Source: Bradyrhizobiaceae bacterium Ga0074131
GTDB taxonomy: Bacteria; Pseudomonadota; Alphaproteobacteria; Rhizobiales; Xanthobacteraceae
Length of the DNA stretch: 64,000 bases
Assembly: GCA_001464035.1 (NCBI GenBank)
Contig: LNEC01000019.1
Span: forward strand, 682,001-746,000
Direction of reading: 5' to 3'
Part shown: piece by piece, positions 50,194 to 59,186 of the stretch
Layout of the letters: each line of letters opens with the position of its first letter
Position numbering within the stretch: the first letter of the stretch is position 1
Position numbers and translations under genes: made by a program
Notes under the pieces: model-generated
The model's database searches: none
Told to the model about the DNA's origin: nothing
Seen by the model: the letters and a program-made list of their open reading frames with translations, nothing else

Positions 50194-52299
50194 TCAGAGA
50201 ATTTCAGAGATCATGCGCGCCGCGCGCGCGGCGCCGCCTGCTTCGACCGGGCGGCTTGCCAACGGCGCCGCCAGTGCCTCGACCATCGCGTCGGCCAAAC
50301 TATCCGGCGTCACCGCCGCGTAGTCCATGCGCCGGCCCGCGCCATAGCGATCGAGCCGGTGAGCGACATGGAAGTTCTGCTCGAAGTGGTTGCGAAGCGG
50401 GAAATACAGGAAAGGCGTTCCGGCCGCCGCCAGCTCCATACAAGTGGTCAGACCGCCCTGCACAAGAGCAAGGTCGCATGCCGCAAGGTGTCGATCCAGA
50501 TCAGGCACGAAGCGGCGCACCTCGACGCCGCCGGGCGCCTCGAGCGAAGACGGATCGATTCGCGGGCCTGCGATCACGAGCATGCGAAGTTCCGGCAATC
50601 TCGCCCGAACCATGGGATAGCTCTGCAGAATACGTTTGATTAGGTGGAAGCCGACACCCGAGCCACCGACGGCCACGAGGCAAACTCGCTCGTCGGGGCG
50701 ATAGCCGAGGCGGTTCCGAAGCTCGGGGCGCGGCCCGAAGCTGGAAGGATGTTGTCCGATTACGTACCCGGCAAACTCGAAGTGCTTCGGCACCCAGTCG
50801 CGCATGGCCGGCAGATCCTTGCCGAAGCCGAGCGGAATGATGTCATCGGGATTGCCAACGAAGATCGAGCGATCGCGTACCGATGGGTGCCGCTCGACAT
50901 GCCCGATCATCTCGGCGTTGTAGTCTGCGGTCAGGAACGCCTCGCTGGAGCCGCCCGACGGCATCGGAACGTAGCCGACGAAGTCCGTAAGCCACGCCAG
51001 TCGCGCCCTCTTCAGCTCTGGATGCTCGTGCCAGTAGTGGTCGACGTCCCACGCCTCGTCAGCAACGACGAGATCATAGCCGCCCTCCACAACCGCGTCC
51101 TGAAACCGCATGAAATTGGCGATCAGAACTTCGTCCATGCGGCGAATGGCCTGGAAGCAATGCAAGTCGTGCTCACCGGATTCCAGCTCGATATGACGCG
51201 ACTCGCTGGCGAGCCGGGAGCTCAGCGGATGAACGCGTTCGCTGTTGGCCTCGAGCAGGCGCGTGACCGGATCTTGCGCCAGCCAGTCGATCTGCATATC
51301 CGGGTGCAACTTGCGAAGTTCACGCGCAATCGCGATGTCGCGCCGCCCGTGCCCGAGGCCGATCGGCGACGATAGATAGAGCACCTTCCGGCCGCCCGTC
51401 GAACGGACCGCGGGAGGCGTTGGCGCAGGGAGCCCGAGCCTGCGGTCAAGGAAGGCGACGATCAGATCGTTGCACTTGGCCGGGAAACGGCCCAGCGGAT
51501 TGTGACCGCCACCTGCAATCGTCACGAATTCGGCGCCGGTCCGTTCAGCCACGGCCTGTCCGCGCGCATGTGGTTGAATGCGATCGTCATCCCCATGGAT
51601 GGCCAGCACGGGGCAATCGATCTTGCGGTACATGGCGTCGCCGACGTCGAAATCGGGCGGGATGCGACCGGCTTCCACCGTCCGTGCCAGCACCGTGCCC
51701 GTGGTGCCGCTGGCCCAGCTGACGCCGTCCTCGATTTGCTTGGTCGAATGCGGTTCCGGATAGATGTGACGGATGAAATGATCCGCGAAATCAGGATAAT
51801 TGGTCAGCCAGTATTCGCGGTTGAACTTGTCCCAGCCCTCGAAGTGCTCCCGTTTGGCCAAAAAATTCCTCGGCGACCGGTAAGGGTAGTCCGGACCAAT
51901 CGTCGCCAGCGTCCCGCACAGAATGGCGGCCCTGACGCGATCGGGGTGCCGCGCGGCGAGAATGCAGGCGATCAAGCCGCCAAACGATAACCCGACGAGG
52001 ATGGCCTTGCCGGCGTCTGTGGCATCCATGACGACGCAGGCATCATCGACAGAGTTTGCCAACGAGTAGGCGTTGGCATCATCCGGGCGGTCCGATTTTC
52101 CATTTCCACGCCCGTCATAGGTGATGCAGCGGAAGCGTTCGCTGAAATATGGCACCTGCGCCTTGTAGACCCGGGAATGGACGATGCACCATGGCGGCAG
52201 GAACACCATCGTCTGCGGTCCGTCGCCGTAGATCTCATAGTGAAGGTTGACACCTCCACGTTGAGCGAAGCCTTCCCTGTCAGGAACCTTGGCGCGCAT
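50194..52299 (-). CDS. Alpha/beta hydrolase - GT-B glycosyltransferase fusion protein
   Basis: About 701 residues; ATG 52299 preferred over the preceding GTG, with GAGGTG upstream. Residues 1-285 are an alpha/beta hydrolase: oxyanion region VFLPPWCIVHSRVY, nucleophile elbow VGLSFGGLIA, acid HGDDDRIQP and histidine GGGHNPLGRF, so the triad is complete. After a proline-rich hinge a GT-B glycosyltransferase begins (KVLYLSSPIGLGHGRRDIAI) and ends with the MurG/UGT-like donor-binding region LVQGGLTTCMELAAAGTPFL and FPLRNHFEQNFHVA. One protein may therefore hydrolyse or release an ester and glycosylate a small molecule. No signal peptide. Ten nucleotides after tetR, same strand, so cotranscribed. 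Confidence 0.8.
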   Translation of the reverse strand: MRAKVPDREGFAQRGGVNLHYEIYGDGPQTMVFLPPWCIVHSRVYKAQVPYFSERFRCITYDGRGNGKSDRPDDANAYSLANSVDDACVVMDATDAGKAILVGLSFGGLIACILAARHPDRVRAAILCGTLATIGPDYPYRSPRNFLAKREHFEGWDKFNREYWLTNYPDFADHFIRHIYPEPHSTKQIEDGVSWASGTTGTVLARTVEAGRIPPDFDVGDAMYRKIDCPVLAIHGDDDRIQPHARGQAVAERTGAEFVTIAGGGHNPLGRFPAKCNDLIVAFLDRRLGLPAPTPPAVRSTGGRKVLYLSSPIGLGHGRRDIAIARELRKLHPDMQIDWLAQDPVTRLLEANSERVHPLSSRLASESRHIELESGEHDLHCFQAIRRMDEVLIANFMRFQDAVVEGGYDLVVADEAWDVDHYWHEHPELKRARLAWLTDFVGYVPMPSGGSSEAFLTADYNAEMIGHVERHPSVRDRSIFVGNPDDIIPLGFGKDLPAMRDWVPKHFEFAGYVIGQHPSSFGPRPELRNRLGYRPDERVCLVAVGGSGVGFHLIKRILQSYPMVRARLPELRMLVIAGPRIDPSSLEAPGGVEVRRFVPDLDRHLAACDLALVQGGLTTCMELAAAGTPFLYFPLRNHFEQNFHVAHRLDRYGAGRRMDYAAVTPDSLADAMVEALAAPLASRPVEAGGAARAARMISEIL

Positions 52300-52308
52300 C
52301 ACGTCACC

Positions 52309-52917
52309 TCATGGTCGAGTCTGCTCCAATGCGGCGATCAGTTCGCCGACGGCACGCAGCGCCTTGCGCACGGGCACGGCCTTCTTTTCGAGGCCAAGCA
52401 GGATGTACGCCTCTCCTCCGATGAACACGGCCCCGATCAGGGCTGCGATCTGCTGCGGCGGAAGGTCTCCAAGCCGCCCAAAATTGGCGCGCGACTTGAG
52501 TGCAAGCCTGGTCAGGAGTTCCTGCCAGCCGAGGATGCCTCGACGAACCACCGCCGCAATCTCCGGATTGGCGTACCCCGCGACCCAAAGCTCCTGCAGG
52601 ACGGTCACGTAACCCGAGGCGAGATCTTCGTCGAGATAGTCACAGGCGAGCTTCCACTGCTCGGACAGCCGCAGATCAGGGTTGCCGAACATCTCCGCCT
52701 GGCGGTTCAGAAGTTGTCCATTCAGGTAGTCGAACAACGCGAGCACCAGCCCTTCCTTGGAGCCGAAATGGTAGTGGATCTGGCTGAGGGGCATTTCGGC
52801 GGCAACAGCGACGTCGCGCGTTGAGAGGCCGGAATAGCCCTTGCTGCGCAGAACGGTCTTGGCCGCTTCAAGGAGCGCGGTGCGGGCCTGCTCGGATTTT
52901 TTCGTCTTGACCAGCAT
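52309..52917 (-). CDS. TetR/AcrR-family transcriptional regulator
   Basis: From ATG 52917, preceded by CCGGAGGAGAG, 202 residues. The track start at 53094 would translate the operators. The N-terminal helix-turn-helix is LSTRDVAVAAEMPLSQIHYH followed by FGSKEGLVLALFDYL, the classic TetR pattern. The C-terminal ligand domain is helical with AALIGAVFIGGEAYILLGLE near the end. It probably represses its own operon and the MddA-like gene through two pairs of 16-bp palindromes. The effector is unknown; a lipophilic or aromatic substrate of the fusion enzyme is a reasonable guess. Confidence 0.92.
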   Translation of the reverse strand: MLVKTKKSEQARTALLEAAKTVLRSKGYSGLSTRDVAVAAEMPLSQIHYHFGSKEGLVLALFDYLNGQLLNRQAEMFGNPDLRLSEQWKLACDYLDEDLASGYVTVLQELWVAGYANPEIAAVVRRGILGWQELLTRLALKSRANFGRLGDLPPQQIAALIGAVFIGGEAYILLGLEKKAVPVRKALRAVGELIAALEQTRP

Positions 52918-52945
52918 CTCTCCTCCGGAACAAGAACACCCTATT

Positions 52946-52988
52946 TCGGTCGATCGACCGATGTCAACCTTCTCGGTCGATCGACCGA
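52946..52988 (-). promoter_or_regulatory. Two perfect TetR operators upstream of tetR
   Basis: TCGGTCGATCGACCGA occurs at 52946-52961 and again at 52973-52988, both perfect 16-bp palindromes with centres 27 bp apart. They lie 29-71 nt before the tetR start, where they would cover its promoter. Cognate copies occur at 50084-50127. Confidence 0.88.
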
Positions 52989-53308
52989 CACGTTTCACCG
53001 TCGGCGTCGCCGTCCGGGTGTGATACCGGACCGGCGGGGTGAACGGCGTATCCGCGCGCGATGACGAGCGGGGAAAATCGCTCACCCTTGTCATTCGAGG
53101 CGCTGCGAAGCATTGAACCCGAAATCCGGAGCAGTTTGCACGAGATTTGCGCGGGTGCCCTTTGCTGCCCGCGATTGGCGGCCAGAAGCGGGCTTGTGGA
53201 CCTTGCCAATCAGGGCTGGAGCGGCTAGCTAAAGCGCTCTTTCGCGACCTTCCGGACCTGTTTCGGAACGCATGCAGGGCAGTTCAGCCCAGGATGCCCA
53301 GCGGAAAA
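52989..53308. other. Intergenic stretch between tetR and tRNA-Arg
   Basis: About 320 nt. I see no supported gene; the short ORFs here overlap non-coding-looking sequence. It must contain the promoter of the tRNA, but no element is clear. Confidence 0.5.
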
Positions 53309-53385
53309 CGCGCCCGTAGCTCAGCTGGATAGAGCACCAGACTACGAATCTGGGGGTCAGGAGTTCGAATCTCTTCGGGCGCGCC
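53309..53385 (+). tRNA. tRNA-Arg (anticodon ACG)
   Basis: A 77-nt cloverleaf with encoded CCA. Acceptor GCGCCCG pairs with CGGGCGC, followed by discriminator G and CCA. D-arm GCTCAGCTGGATAGAGC, anticodon arm CCAGA-CTACGAA-TCTGG with anticodon ACG, variable loop GGTCA, T-arm AGGAGTTCGAATCTCTT. ACG reads CGN arginine codons after A34 deamination to inosine. The 3' end lies 87 nt from the dabA stop; no duplicated tRNA end is seen nearby to suggest integration. Confidence 0.97.
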
Positions 53386-53471
53386 AAAACGGTATCAAAC
53401 GGCGATCGCCAGCCGCCGCCGTTTCTGCCCTCGCTGTGGCAGCAAGCGTCCGGCGGACGGCAACGCCGCGG

Positions 53472-56036
53472 TCATTCCGCAGCCTCCCATTTCAGATTGC
53501 CGGCATAGCGTCGCATCGCCCCGCCTTCGCCGGCCAGAGCGAACAGGCTAACCCAACCATTTTCGAACAGTTGGCGGACAGAGGTGTGGGCCTCGATCAC
53601 CCGGTTCAGGGCGTCCTCGGGCGCCTCGATGAAGACATTGAGCCGCAGCGGTTCATGGACGAAGCGTGTCCCGTCATGCACCGACTGCCAGGGCAGCCCG
53701 ACCTTCAGATCGCCGGCATTGCCTTCGAGCACGCCGAGCTGGCCGACGACGTTGTGCAATACCTTGTTGCCGCTGCCGAAGGCGCGGTTGTTCACCGTCG
53801 AGCCGTAATATTGCAGGTTGATCCAGCTGGCGACGACCATCGGCGCGGTCATGATCAGTTCGAGCACGACGAAGCCGGTGTCCTTCCGCCACTCGTAATC
53901 GTGCAGGAAGGCGCGGCCGCCTAGGTCGAGCCCGCGGGTCCGCCGACGCGGTGCGGCGATGAAGGCGGCATTGCCCGCCAGCCCCCATTCGGGACGGACC
54001 TGCGCCCAGTCGCGGCTGCGCGCCTTCACCGCGCGATCGACATTGGCATTGGCGCCGATGCCGAGCAGCAGCGCCCGCTCGGCGCGCGCGAGCGCGGACG
54101 CTCTGGCCAGCGCTTCCCGCAGCCGGGCGAGATCGCCGGCATGCGACGCCGGCAGCCGATCGGCATCGAAGATGCGGACCTCGTCGGTCGTGGTGTCGTG
54201 CAGGCAGCCGAGGAACCAGGTGTCCTGCGGGATCACGATGCCCCTGGCGGCGAGCCCCACCCGCACGTCGGCCGCGTTGAGGACGGCGGCGGCGACGCGC
54301 GCGTTCGCCTCGCCGGTATGGCCGCCGCAGGCGCCGCAATCGAGCCCCGAGGCGTGCGGGTTGTTGACCGTGGTGCTGCCATGGCCGGTCAGCAACACCA
54401 GCCGCGCGAAATCTTGCGTCATCGACATCGCTCGCAGTACCGCCTCGGCCATGGCCACCCGCTGCCCGCCGTCGAAGCCGGTGAGCCGGCCGCCGACGGC
54501 GCGCGGCTCGAGGCGAGGTCCGATGCGGCCGACGACGCGCTCGTCGAGGCCATCGGTGTTGGGATCGCTGACCGTGCGGGTCAGGCGCAAGCTGTCACCG
54601 ACGAGCTTACCCGCGAACAGCAGCCCTGCGGTCTCGACATAGGTGAACGAAGACACCGCCGACAGCTTGAACGCCTTCCATGCCTTGGCCGCCCGGCGGC
54701 GGAGCAGACGAAGCTCGAGGATCTCCGCCTCCTCGGCTTCCGACGCGCCGGCGACGGCTTCGCAAACCACGAACGCGGGCTTCAACAGCACCGGGCATTG
54801 CGCGCCGCCAATCTTGCGGCCGATCGGCACATATTCGATCGGAAAACCGAAGAAGCCCGCGAACCCGATCGTCTCTGCCTCGGGACAGGCGGTTTCCAGC
54901 GAGCGCCGGTAGACCTCGGAGCGGACGTCGATGCAGAACGCCGCCTGGAATGCCTTGCGCGCGGCGGTGGGAGCTCTTCCAGGTGCCGCAAGATGCTGCG
55001 ACAGCCGCGCGAGCAGGCGACGCCGATACGCCGCCTCATAGGCCTCTTGCAGGATCAGGTCGAGCGTGAGCTCGGGATCGTCGCCGAGCCGCTCATCCTC
55101 CGGCAGCGTCGCGGCTTCGGCCATCGCCTGGGCCCAGGCTGCGGTGAACTCCGGGTCCGCGCGTTCGAGGAACAGCGCATAGCCCCATACCAGCCGGATC
55201 GCGAGCAGTTGCACCAGCGTGTCGTCGTCGCGTCCGTAGAGCGCGTTATCCCAGACCCGGTAGCGCGCATAGGCCGCCCAACCGCCGATATCGATCAGCG
55301 CCCGGTGCAGATAGTCCTCGATCGCGCGTTCGGGGATGCCGAGCGCGCCGACGACCGAGTCGATCGCTGCGCGCGGGTCATCCGGCATGGCGGCAACGGC
55401 CTTGCGGAAGCCCCGGATGCCCATCGCCTCGGGATTGCGGTCGAATCTCATCGCGGCGCGCCAGGCGGCGTAGGGCGGCAGCGCCCGCGACGGCAGTCTC
55501 CAGGCGGCCTGGCCCTCGTCGAAATAGGCCGCGCACCATTTCGAGATCTCATCGATCATGAAGGCGGTGCGCGAGGCTTGGCGGTCGCCCGCGGCCAGCC
55601 CGTCGAGAACTTCCGCCACGGTGGCGACCACGGCCTTGGGCCGGCCGCCGGCTACCGGCTCGCGGATGGCGGCCCGGCGCAGCGAAGCGGCGTCGCTCGC
55701 CAAGGCCGAATGGCTGGACATCGCTGCGATGGCCGTCTCCAGATCGCGGTCCTCGATACTTCCCGTCGCCAGTGCCTCACGGTAGAAGGCGCGCGGCATC
55801 AGCATGTCGAGCCCCGCGACCCGACGTAGCGTGGCGCAGGTCGCGGCAAAGCTCCGGTCGCTGAAGCCGAGAAATGGATTGACGGCGACGAAATGCTTGA
55901 GCGGCCACAGCGGCGCGATCTTGCTGCATGCGCGGTCGATGGCGGCGTCGATGGCCAGCCCGGCCGCGGTGGTCGGTTGCGGCGCCGGCTGCGCCGGGGT
56001 GGGCGCGTCGATCTTGAGGGCGATGGCGTCTCTCAT
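53472..56036 (-). CDS. dabA: DabA: probable inorganic carbon transporter subunit (DUF2309)
   Basis: An 854-residue member of the DUF2309 family. DabA is the cytoplasmic beta-carbonic-anhydrase-like subunit of the DAB inorganic-carbon accumulation complex, thought to hydrate CO2 vectorially when bound to DabB. The zinc site known from Halothiobacillus (C351, D353, H524, C539) is conserved here as AFCIDVRSE (C368, D370), TGHGSTT (H552) and GLDCGACGG (C567), with the same 15-residue H-to-C spacing. The stop is 87 nt from the tRNA; its start overlaps the dabB stop by 4 nt (ATGA), so the genes are translationally coupled. Confidence 0.93.
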   Translation of the reverse strand: MRDAIALKIDAPTPAQPAPQPTTAAGLAIDAAIDRACSKIAPLWPLKHFVAVNPFLGFSDRSFAATCATLRRVAGLDMLMPRAFYREALATGSIEDRDLETAIAAMSSHSALASDAASLRRAAIREPVAGGRPKAVVATVAEVLDGLAAGDRQASRTAFMIDEISKWCAAYFDEGQAAWRLPSRALPPYAAWRAAMRFDRNPEAMGIRGFRKAVAAMPDDPRAAIDSVVGALGIPERAIEDYLHRALIDIGGWAAYARYRVWDNALYGRDDDTLVQLLAIRLVWGYALFLERADPEFTAAWAQAMAEAATLPEDERLGDDPELTLDLILQEAYEAAYRRRLLARLSQHLAAPGRAPTAARKAFQAAFCIDVRSEVYRRSLETACPEAETIGFAGFFGFPIEYVPIGRKIGGAQCPVLLKPAFVVCEAVAGASEAEEAEILELRLLRRRAAKAWKAFKLSAVSSFTYVETAGLLFAGKLVGDSLRLTRTVSDPNTDGLDERVVGRIGPRLEPRAVGGRLTGFDGGQRVAMAEAVLRAMSMTQDFARLVLLTGHGSTTVNNPHASGLDCGACGGHTGEANARVAAAVLNAADVRVGLAARGIVIPQDTWFLGCLHDTTTDEVRIFDADRLPASHAGDLARLREALARASALARAERALLLGIGANANVDRAVKARSRDWAQVRPEWGLAGNAAFIAAPRRRTRGLDLGGRAFLHDYEWRKDTGFVVLELIMTAPMVVASWINLQYYGSTVNNRAFGSGNKVLHNVVGQLGVLEGNAGDLKVGLPWQSVHDGTRFVHEPLRLNVFIEAPEDALNRVIEAHTSVRQLFENGWVSLFALAGEGGAMRRYAGNLKWEAAE

Positions 56037-57661
56037 GGCTGGACTCCGCTGGCGGGCGTGGACGGGACGATTGCGGTCCGTCGCGGCGGCGGGCTCGGCC
56101 AGAACCGCAGCACCAGCCGGTTGGCGAGCGTGTTGACATAGAGGCCGTTGGCGAGATGGACGTAGAGCGCCTGCCAGCGCGGCGTGACGACCCTGCCGGG
56201 CAGCAAACTCTGGAACACCGTCACCGCGGCGAAAGCGAGCACCACCAGGGCGACAATGGCGAGGTCGAGCGGGCCGCGCAGCGCCTGTACCGGCGGCAGC
56301 GAACCGGCAAGCAGGCGTTCGGCCGCGAACTGCAGTCCGAAATAGCCGAGCCCCACCACGACCGCGAGCGCCACCGTGCGGCCGATGACGTAGAGGCTGG
56401 GACGCTCATCGAGTGATTGCGTGACGAGGTGGGCGAGCCCCAGCATCACCACCGCGCCGAGCGCAAAGACGCCGGGCTGTGCGGTGATCGTGGCGCCGAA
56501 CAGCGTGCCGGTCACGAGGGTCACCGCAAGCACCAGTCCGACGACCATCGCCATCCGCGCCGGATGCGGCTGCCCGCCGGGGCTCGGCGACCACGATGCC
56601 CGCGCCAGATCGATGACGCTTCCCGAGGACAGGAAGGCGTGCGCCTTGTAGAGCGAGTGGGCGACGATGTGGAGCAGTGCAGCGGGAAAGGCCCCAAGGC
56701 CGCATTGCAGCATCATGAAGCCCATCTGCGCGATCGTCGAATAGGCCAGCGAGACCTTGACGCTGGTCTGCGTCAGCATCACCACCGAGCCGAACAGCGC
56801 GGTGAACCCGCCGACGATCACAAGTATTTCCAGCGACGGCGTCGACAGCGAGATCACCCCGGCGAAGCGCAGCACGAGGAAGCCGCCGGCATTGATGACG
56901 CCGGCATGAAGCAGCGCGGATACCGGCGTCGGGGTTTCCATCACCTCGGTCAGCCAGCCATGCAGCGGGAACTGCGCCGACTTCAGCAGCGCGGCGACGA
57001 CCAGCAGGATCGCCGCGGCGTGGATCGCGGCCGGGACGTTTGCGGTGGTGCGTAGCGCATCGGCGCCGGCGAAGAGCACCGCATAGTCGAGGCTGCCGAA
57101 GGTCCGGTGCAGCAGCACCATCGCGCCGACCAGGCAGAGGTCACCGAGGCGGCTGGCGAGGAACTTCTTGCGCGCCGCGAGCATGGTGGTTCGACGCTCG
57201 GGGTAGAACAGCAGGAGCCTGTTGAGGCCGACGCTGGTTGCGATCCAGGCGAGGGCGAACTGGAAGAGGTTGCCCGAGATGATCAGCAGCAGCACGGCCG
57301 CGAGGGTGAGGCATAGCCAGCGCGTGAAACGGCCCTGTCCGGGATCGCCGTCGAGATAGTTGCGGCTGTAAACGACCACGATCAGGCCGACGAAGGCGAC
57401 GAGCGTGACCATGGTCGCACTCAGCGCGTCGACATGAATCCCCAGGCCCACCCCGGCGATGCCAAGGGTGCCCGTCGCGAGCGGACCGTGGATGGCGACA
57501 GCGGCGCCAGCAGACGTCGCCAAGGCCAGCGCGAAAGCCGCGGCCATGGCCGCACCCCGTCCCGCCGATCGTCGGCGCGGGTCGATGGTGCCAGCGGCCA
57601 GGCCGGATACGACGAGTGCGAGAGGTCCAAGGGCAAGGCACCAGGTCGAGGCTGAGGTCAT
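56033..57661 (-). CDS. dabB: DabB: NuoL-like proton channel subunit of the DAB carbon transporter
   Basis: A 542-residue polytopic protein of the ND5/NuoL antiporter superfamily with about 14 membrane spans. RLGDLCLVGAMVLLHRTFG and FPLHGWLTEVMETPTPVSAL, followed by LHAGVINAGGFLVLRFAG, are the conserved proton-channel signature with its lysine/histidine chain. Paired with DabA it energises CO2 hydration or uptake with the proton gradient. No other complex I genes are adjacent, which separates it from a true nuoL. Divergent from a LysR gene across 102 nt. Confidence 0.92.
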   Translation of the reverse strand: MTSASTWCLALGPLALVVSGLAAGTIDPRRRSAGRGAAMAAAFALALATSAGAAVAIHGPLATGTLGIAGVGLGIHVDALSATMVTLVAFVGLIVVVYSRNYLDGDPGQGRFTRWLCLTLAAVLLLIISGNLFQFALAWIATSVGLNRLLLFYPERRTTMLAARKKFLASRLGDLCLVGAMVLLHRTFGSLDYAVLFAGADALRTTANVPAAIHAAAILLVVAALLKSAQFPLHGWLTEVMETPTPVSALLHAGVINAGGFLVLRFAGVISLSTPSLEILVIVGGFTALFGSVVMLTQTSVKVSLAYSTIAQMGFMMLQCGLGAFPAALLHIVAHSLYKAHAFLSSGSVIDLARASWSPSPGGQPHPARMAMVVGLVLAVTLVTGTLFGATITAQPGVFALGAVVMLGLAHLVTQSLDERPSLYVIGRTVALAVVVGLGYFGLQFAAERLLAGSLPPVQALRGPLDLAIVALVVLAFAAVTVFQSLLPGRVVTPRWQALYVHLANGLYVNTLANRLVLRFWPSPPPRRTAIVPSTPASGVQP

Positions 57662-57699
57662 GGTCGTCTCCGGCGGGAAGCGACCCTTTCATTAGCCTG

Positions 57700-57713
57700 T
57701 CGAATTGGTTCGA
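57700..57713. promoter_or_regulatory. Candidate LysR-regulator binding site between dabB and lysR
   Basis: TCGAA-TTGG-TTCGA is an inverted repeat of the LysR T-Nx-A style in the 102-nt divergent region, 39 nt from the dabB start and 51 nt from the lysR start. The rest of the region is AT-rich (AAAATACAAAGATTGTAACA) and fits promoter elements. Confidence 0.5.
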
Positions 57714-57763
57714 TAAAATACAAAGATTGTAACATATCGTTCTGTTTCGTAAACTAAGCCGCC

Positions 57764-58645
57764 ATGGCGACCCTCAACTACCATCACCTGCGCTATTTCT
57801 GGGCGATCGCCCATGAAGGCAGCCTCACGCGCGCTGCCGAGCGCCTCAACCTGTCCCAGTCGGCGCTCTCGGTGCAGTTGGCAAAGCTCGAACTGCAGTT
57901 GGGTCATCCCCTGTTCGAGCGGGCAGGCAAGCGGCTCGTCCTCACCGAGGCCGGCAGGATCGCGCTCGATTACGCCGACACCGTCTTCCAGGCTGGCGAC
58001 GAACTCGTCAGCACCATGCAGGGCCGGCCGGTCGATCGGCGGCAGGCTTTCAGGGTCGGCGCGTTGACGACGCTGTCGCGCAATTTCCAGTTGGAGTTCC
58101 TCCGCCCGTTGGTCGGCCGTGCGGACGTGGAGCTGATCGTCAGGTCGGGCACGATGCGCGACCTGCTTGCGCGGCTCGAGGCCCACGAGATCGACGTGGT
58201 GCTTGCCAACAGCGCCCCCCAGCACGACGCACGATCTGACTTTCGCAACCGCCTGCTCGATCAGCAGCCGGTGGCGCTGGTCCGGCGACCGGGCGTCCGA
58301 TCCAATTCCTTCCGCTTCCCGGAAGACTTGCGCACCGAGCCGATCCTGCTGCCCAGTCTCGACAGCGAAATCCGCGTCGCGTTCGACCGGATCCTCGAAC
58401 TCGCCGGCGTGCGCCCGGTGATTTCCGCCGAGGTTGATGACATGGCGATGCTACGGCTTCTGGCGCGCGACAGCGACGGTCTCACCCTGGTGCCCCCGAT
58501 CGTGGTGCGCGACGAACTCGCCGCCGGCGTGCTCGTTGAAGTTTGCCCCATCCCAAATCTCAGCGAAAGCTTTTACGCCATCACGCAGAAGCGGCGCTTT
58601 CCCAATCCATTGCTCGGCGAACTGCTCACGGTACAGCGCAGGTAG
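57764..58645 (+). CDS. LysR-family regulator, NhaR-like
   Basis: A 293-residue LysR regulator. The N-terminus LNYHHLRYFWAIAHEGSLTR and the helix-turn-helix RLNLSQSALSVQLAKLELQL are closest in pattern to NhaR (opening NYHHLYYFW), the Na+-responsive activator; NhaR-like genes are often found beside dabAB. The co-inducer domain begins FRVGALTTLSRNFQLEFLRP. It is divergent from dabB, the classical layout for a LysR regulator and its target, so I infer it controls dabBA, perhaps in response to CO2/bicarbonate, ion or pH status. Confidence 0.9.
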   Translation: MATLNYHHLRYFWAIAHEGSLTRAAERLNLSQSALSVQLAKLELQLGHPLFERAGKRLVLTEAGRIALDYADTVFQAGDELVSTMQGRPVDRRQAFRVGALTTLSRNFQLEFLRPLVGRADVELIVRSGTMRDLLARLEAHEIDVVLANSAPQHDARSDFRNRLLDQQPVALVRRPGVRSNSFRFPEDLRTEPILLPSLDSEIRVAFDRILELAGVRPVISAEVDDMAMLRLLARDSDGLTLVPPIVVRDELAAGVLVEVCPIPNLSESFYAITQKRRFPNPLLGELLTVQRR

Positions 58646-58685
58646 TTCTGCGAACTTCGAGTCAGGCCTGCGGTATCATGCGACG

Positions 58686-59186
58686 TCATCCAGGCGTCCG
58701 ACCCTGGACATCCGCTACAAACCGCTCGATCAGGCGCTTGTCGCCACCGGACTTTCGGTCGGCATCGCAAATCGTCGTCGTTGCGCGAGGCGCGCGACCG
58801 AGCATGGCGGCCATGTCGTCGAACGCTTGAGACCCTACAACGCCTCCCGCCGTGGCGAACGCCGCATAAGGCACGTTCGCCGGAAGGGGATTGGCGCGCA
58901 GCCAGCCGCGGACGACCGGATTGAGCTTCCACGCCCATATCGGCGTGCCGATGATGACGAGATCGTAGTCGCCAGGCTTGCGCGACGCGGGCCTGGCGGC
59001 CCAGGCGAATTTCATGCTGGCCGCGAACCCGCCGAGGAAGAGCAGGGCTTGCCGGCTGCCGGGCAGCGGCTTGACAGCCTCGATTCGCTCGAGATCGGCG
59101 CCGAGCGGCTCGGCAATGGCTGCCGCCGCCGCCTTCGTATGACCCGACACTGAAAAGTAGGCAACGAGGGTTCTCAAGGCCGTCAT
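58686..59186 (-). CDS. Flavodoxin-fold protein
   Basis: The track ORF from 59576 is too long; ATG 59186 (or 59192) gives about 166 residues starting MTALRTLVAYFSVSGHTKAA. The phosphate-binding loop SVSGHTKAA is the flavodoxin FMN motif, and YDLVIIGTPIWAWKLNPVVR and AFATAGGVVGSQAFDDMAAM are the usual second and third FMN-contact regions. Likely an electron carrier or quinone reductase. It ends convergent to the LysR gene. A FixK/FNR-type box about 109 nt before the start suggests low-oxygen induction. The Shine-Dalgarno is weak. Confidence 0.82.
   Translation of the reverse strand: MTALRTLVAYFSVSGHTKAAAAAIAEPLGADLERIEAVKPLPGSRQALLFLGGFAASMKFAWAARPASRKPGDYDLVIIGTPIWAWKLNPVVRGWLRANPLPANVPYAAFATAGGVVGSQAFDDMAAMLGRAPRATTTICDADRKSGGDKRLIERFVADVQGRTPG

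Noticed and set aside
53309-53385. tRNA-Arg as an integration site of a genomic island
   Set aside because: No duplicated tRNA 3' end and no integrase are visible; the dab genes beside it are not obviously foreign.
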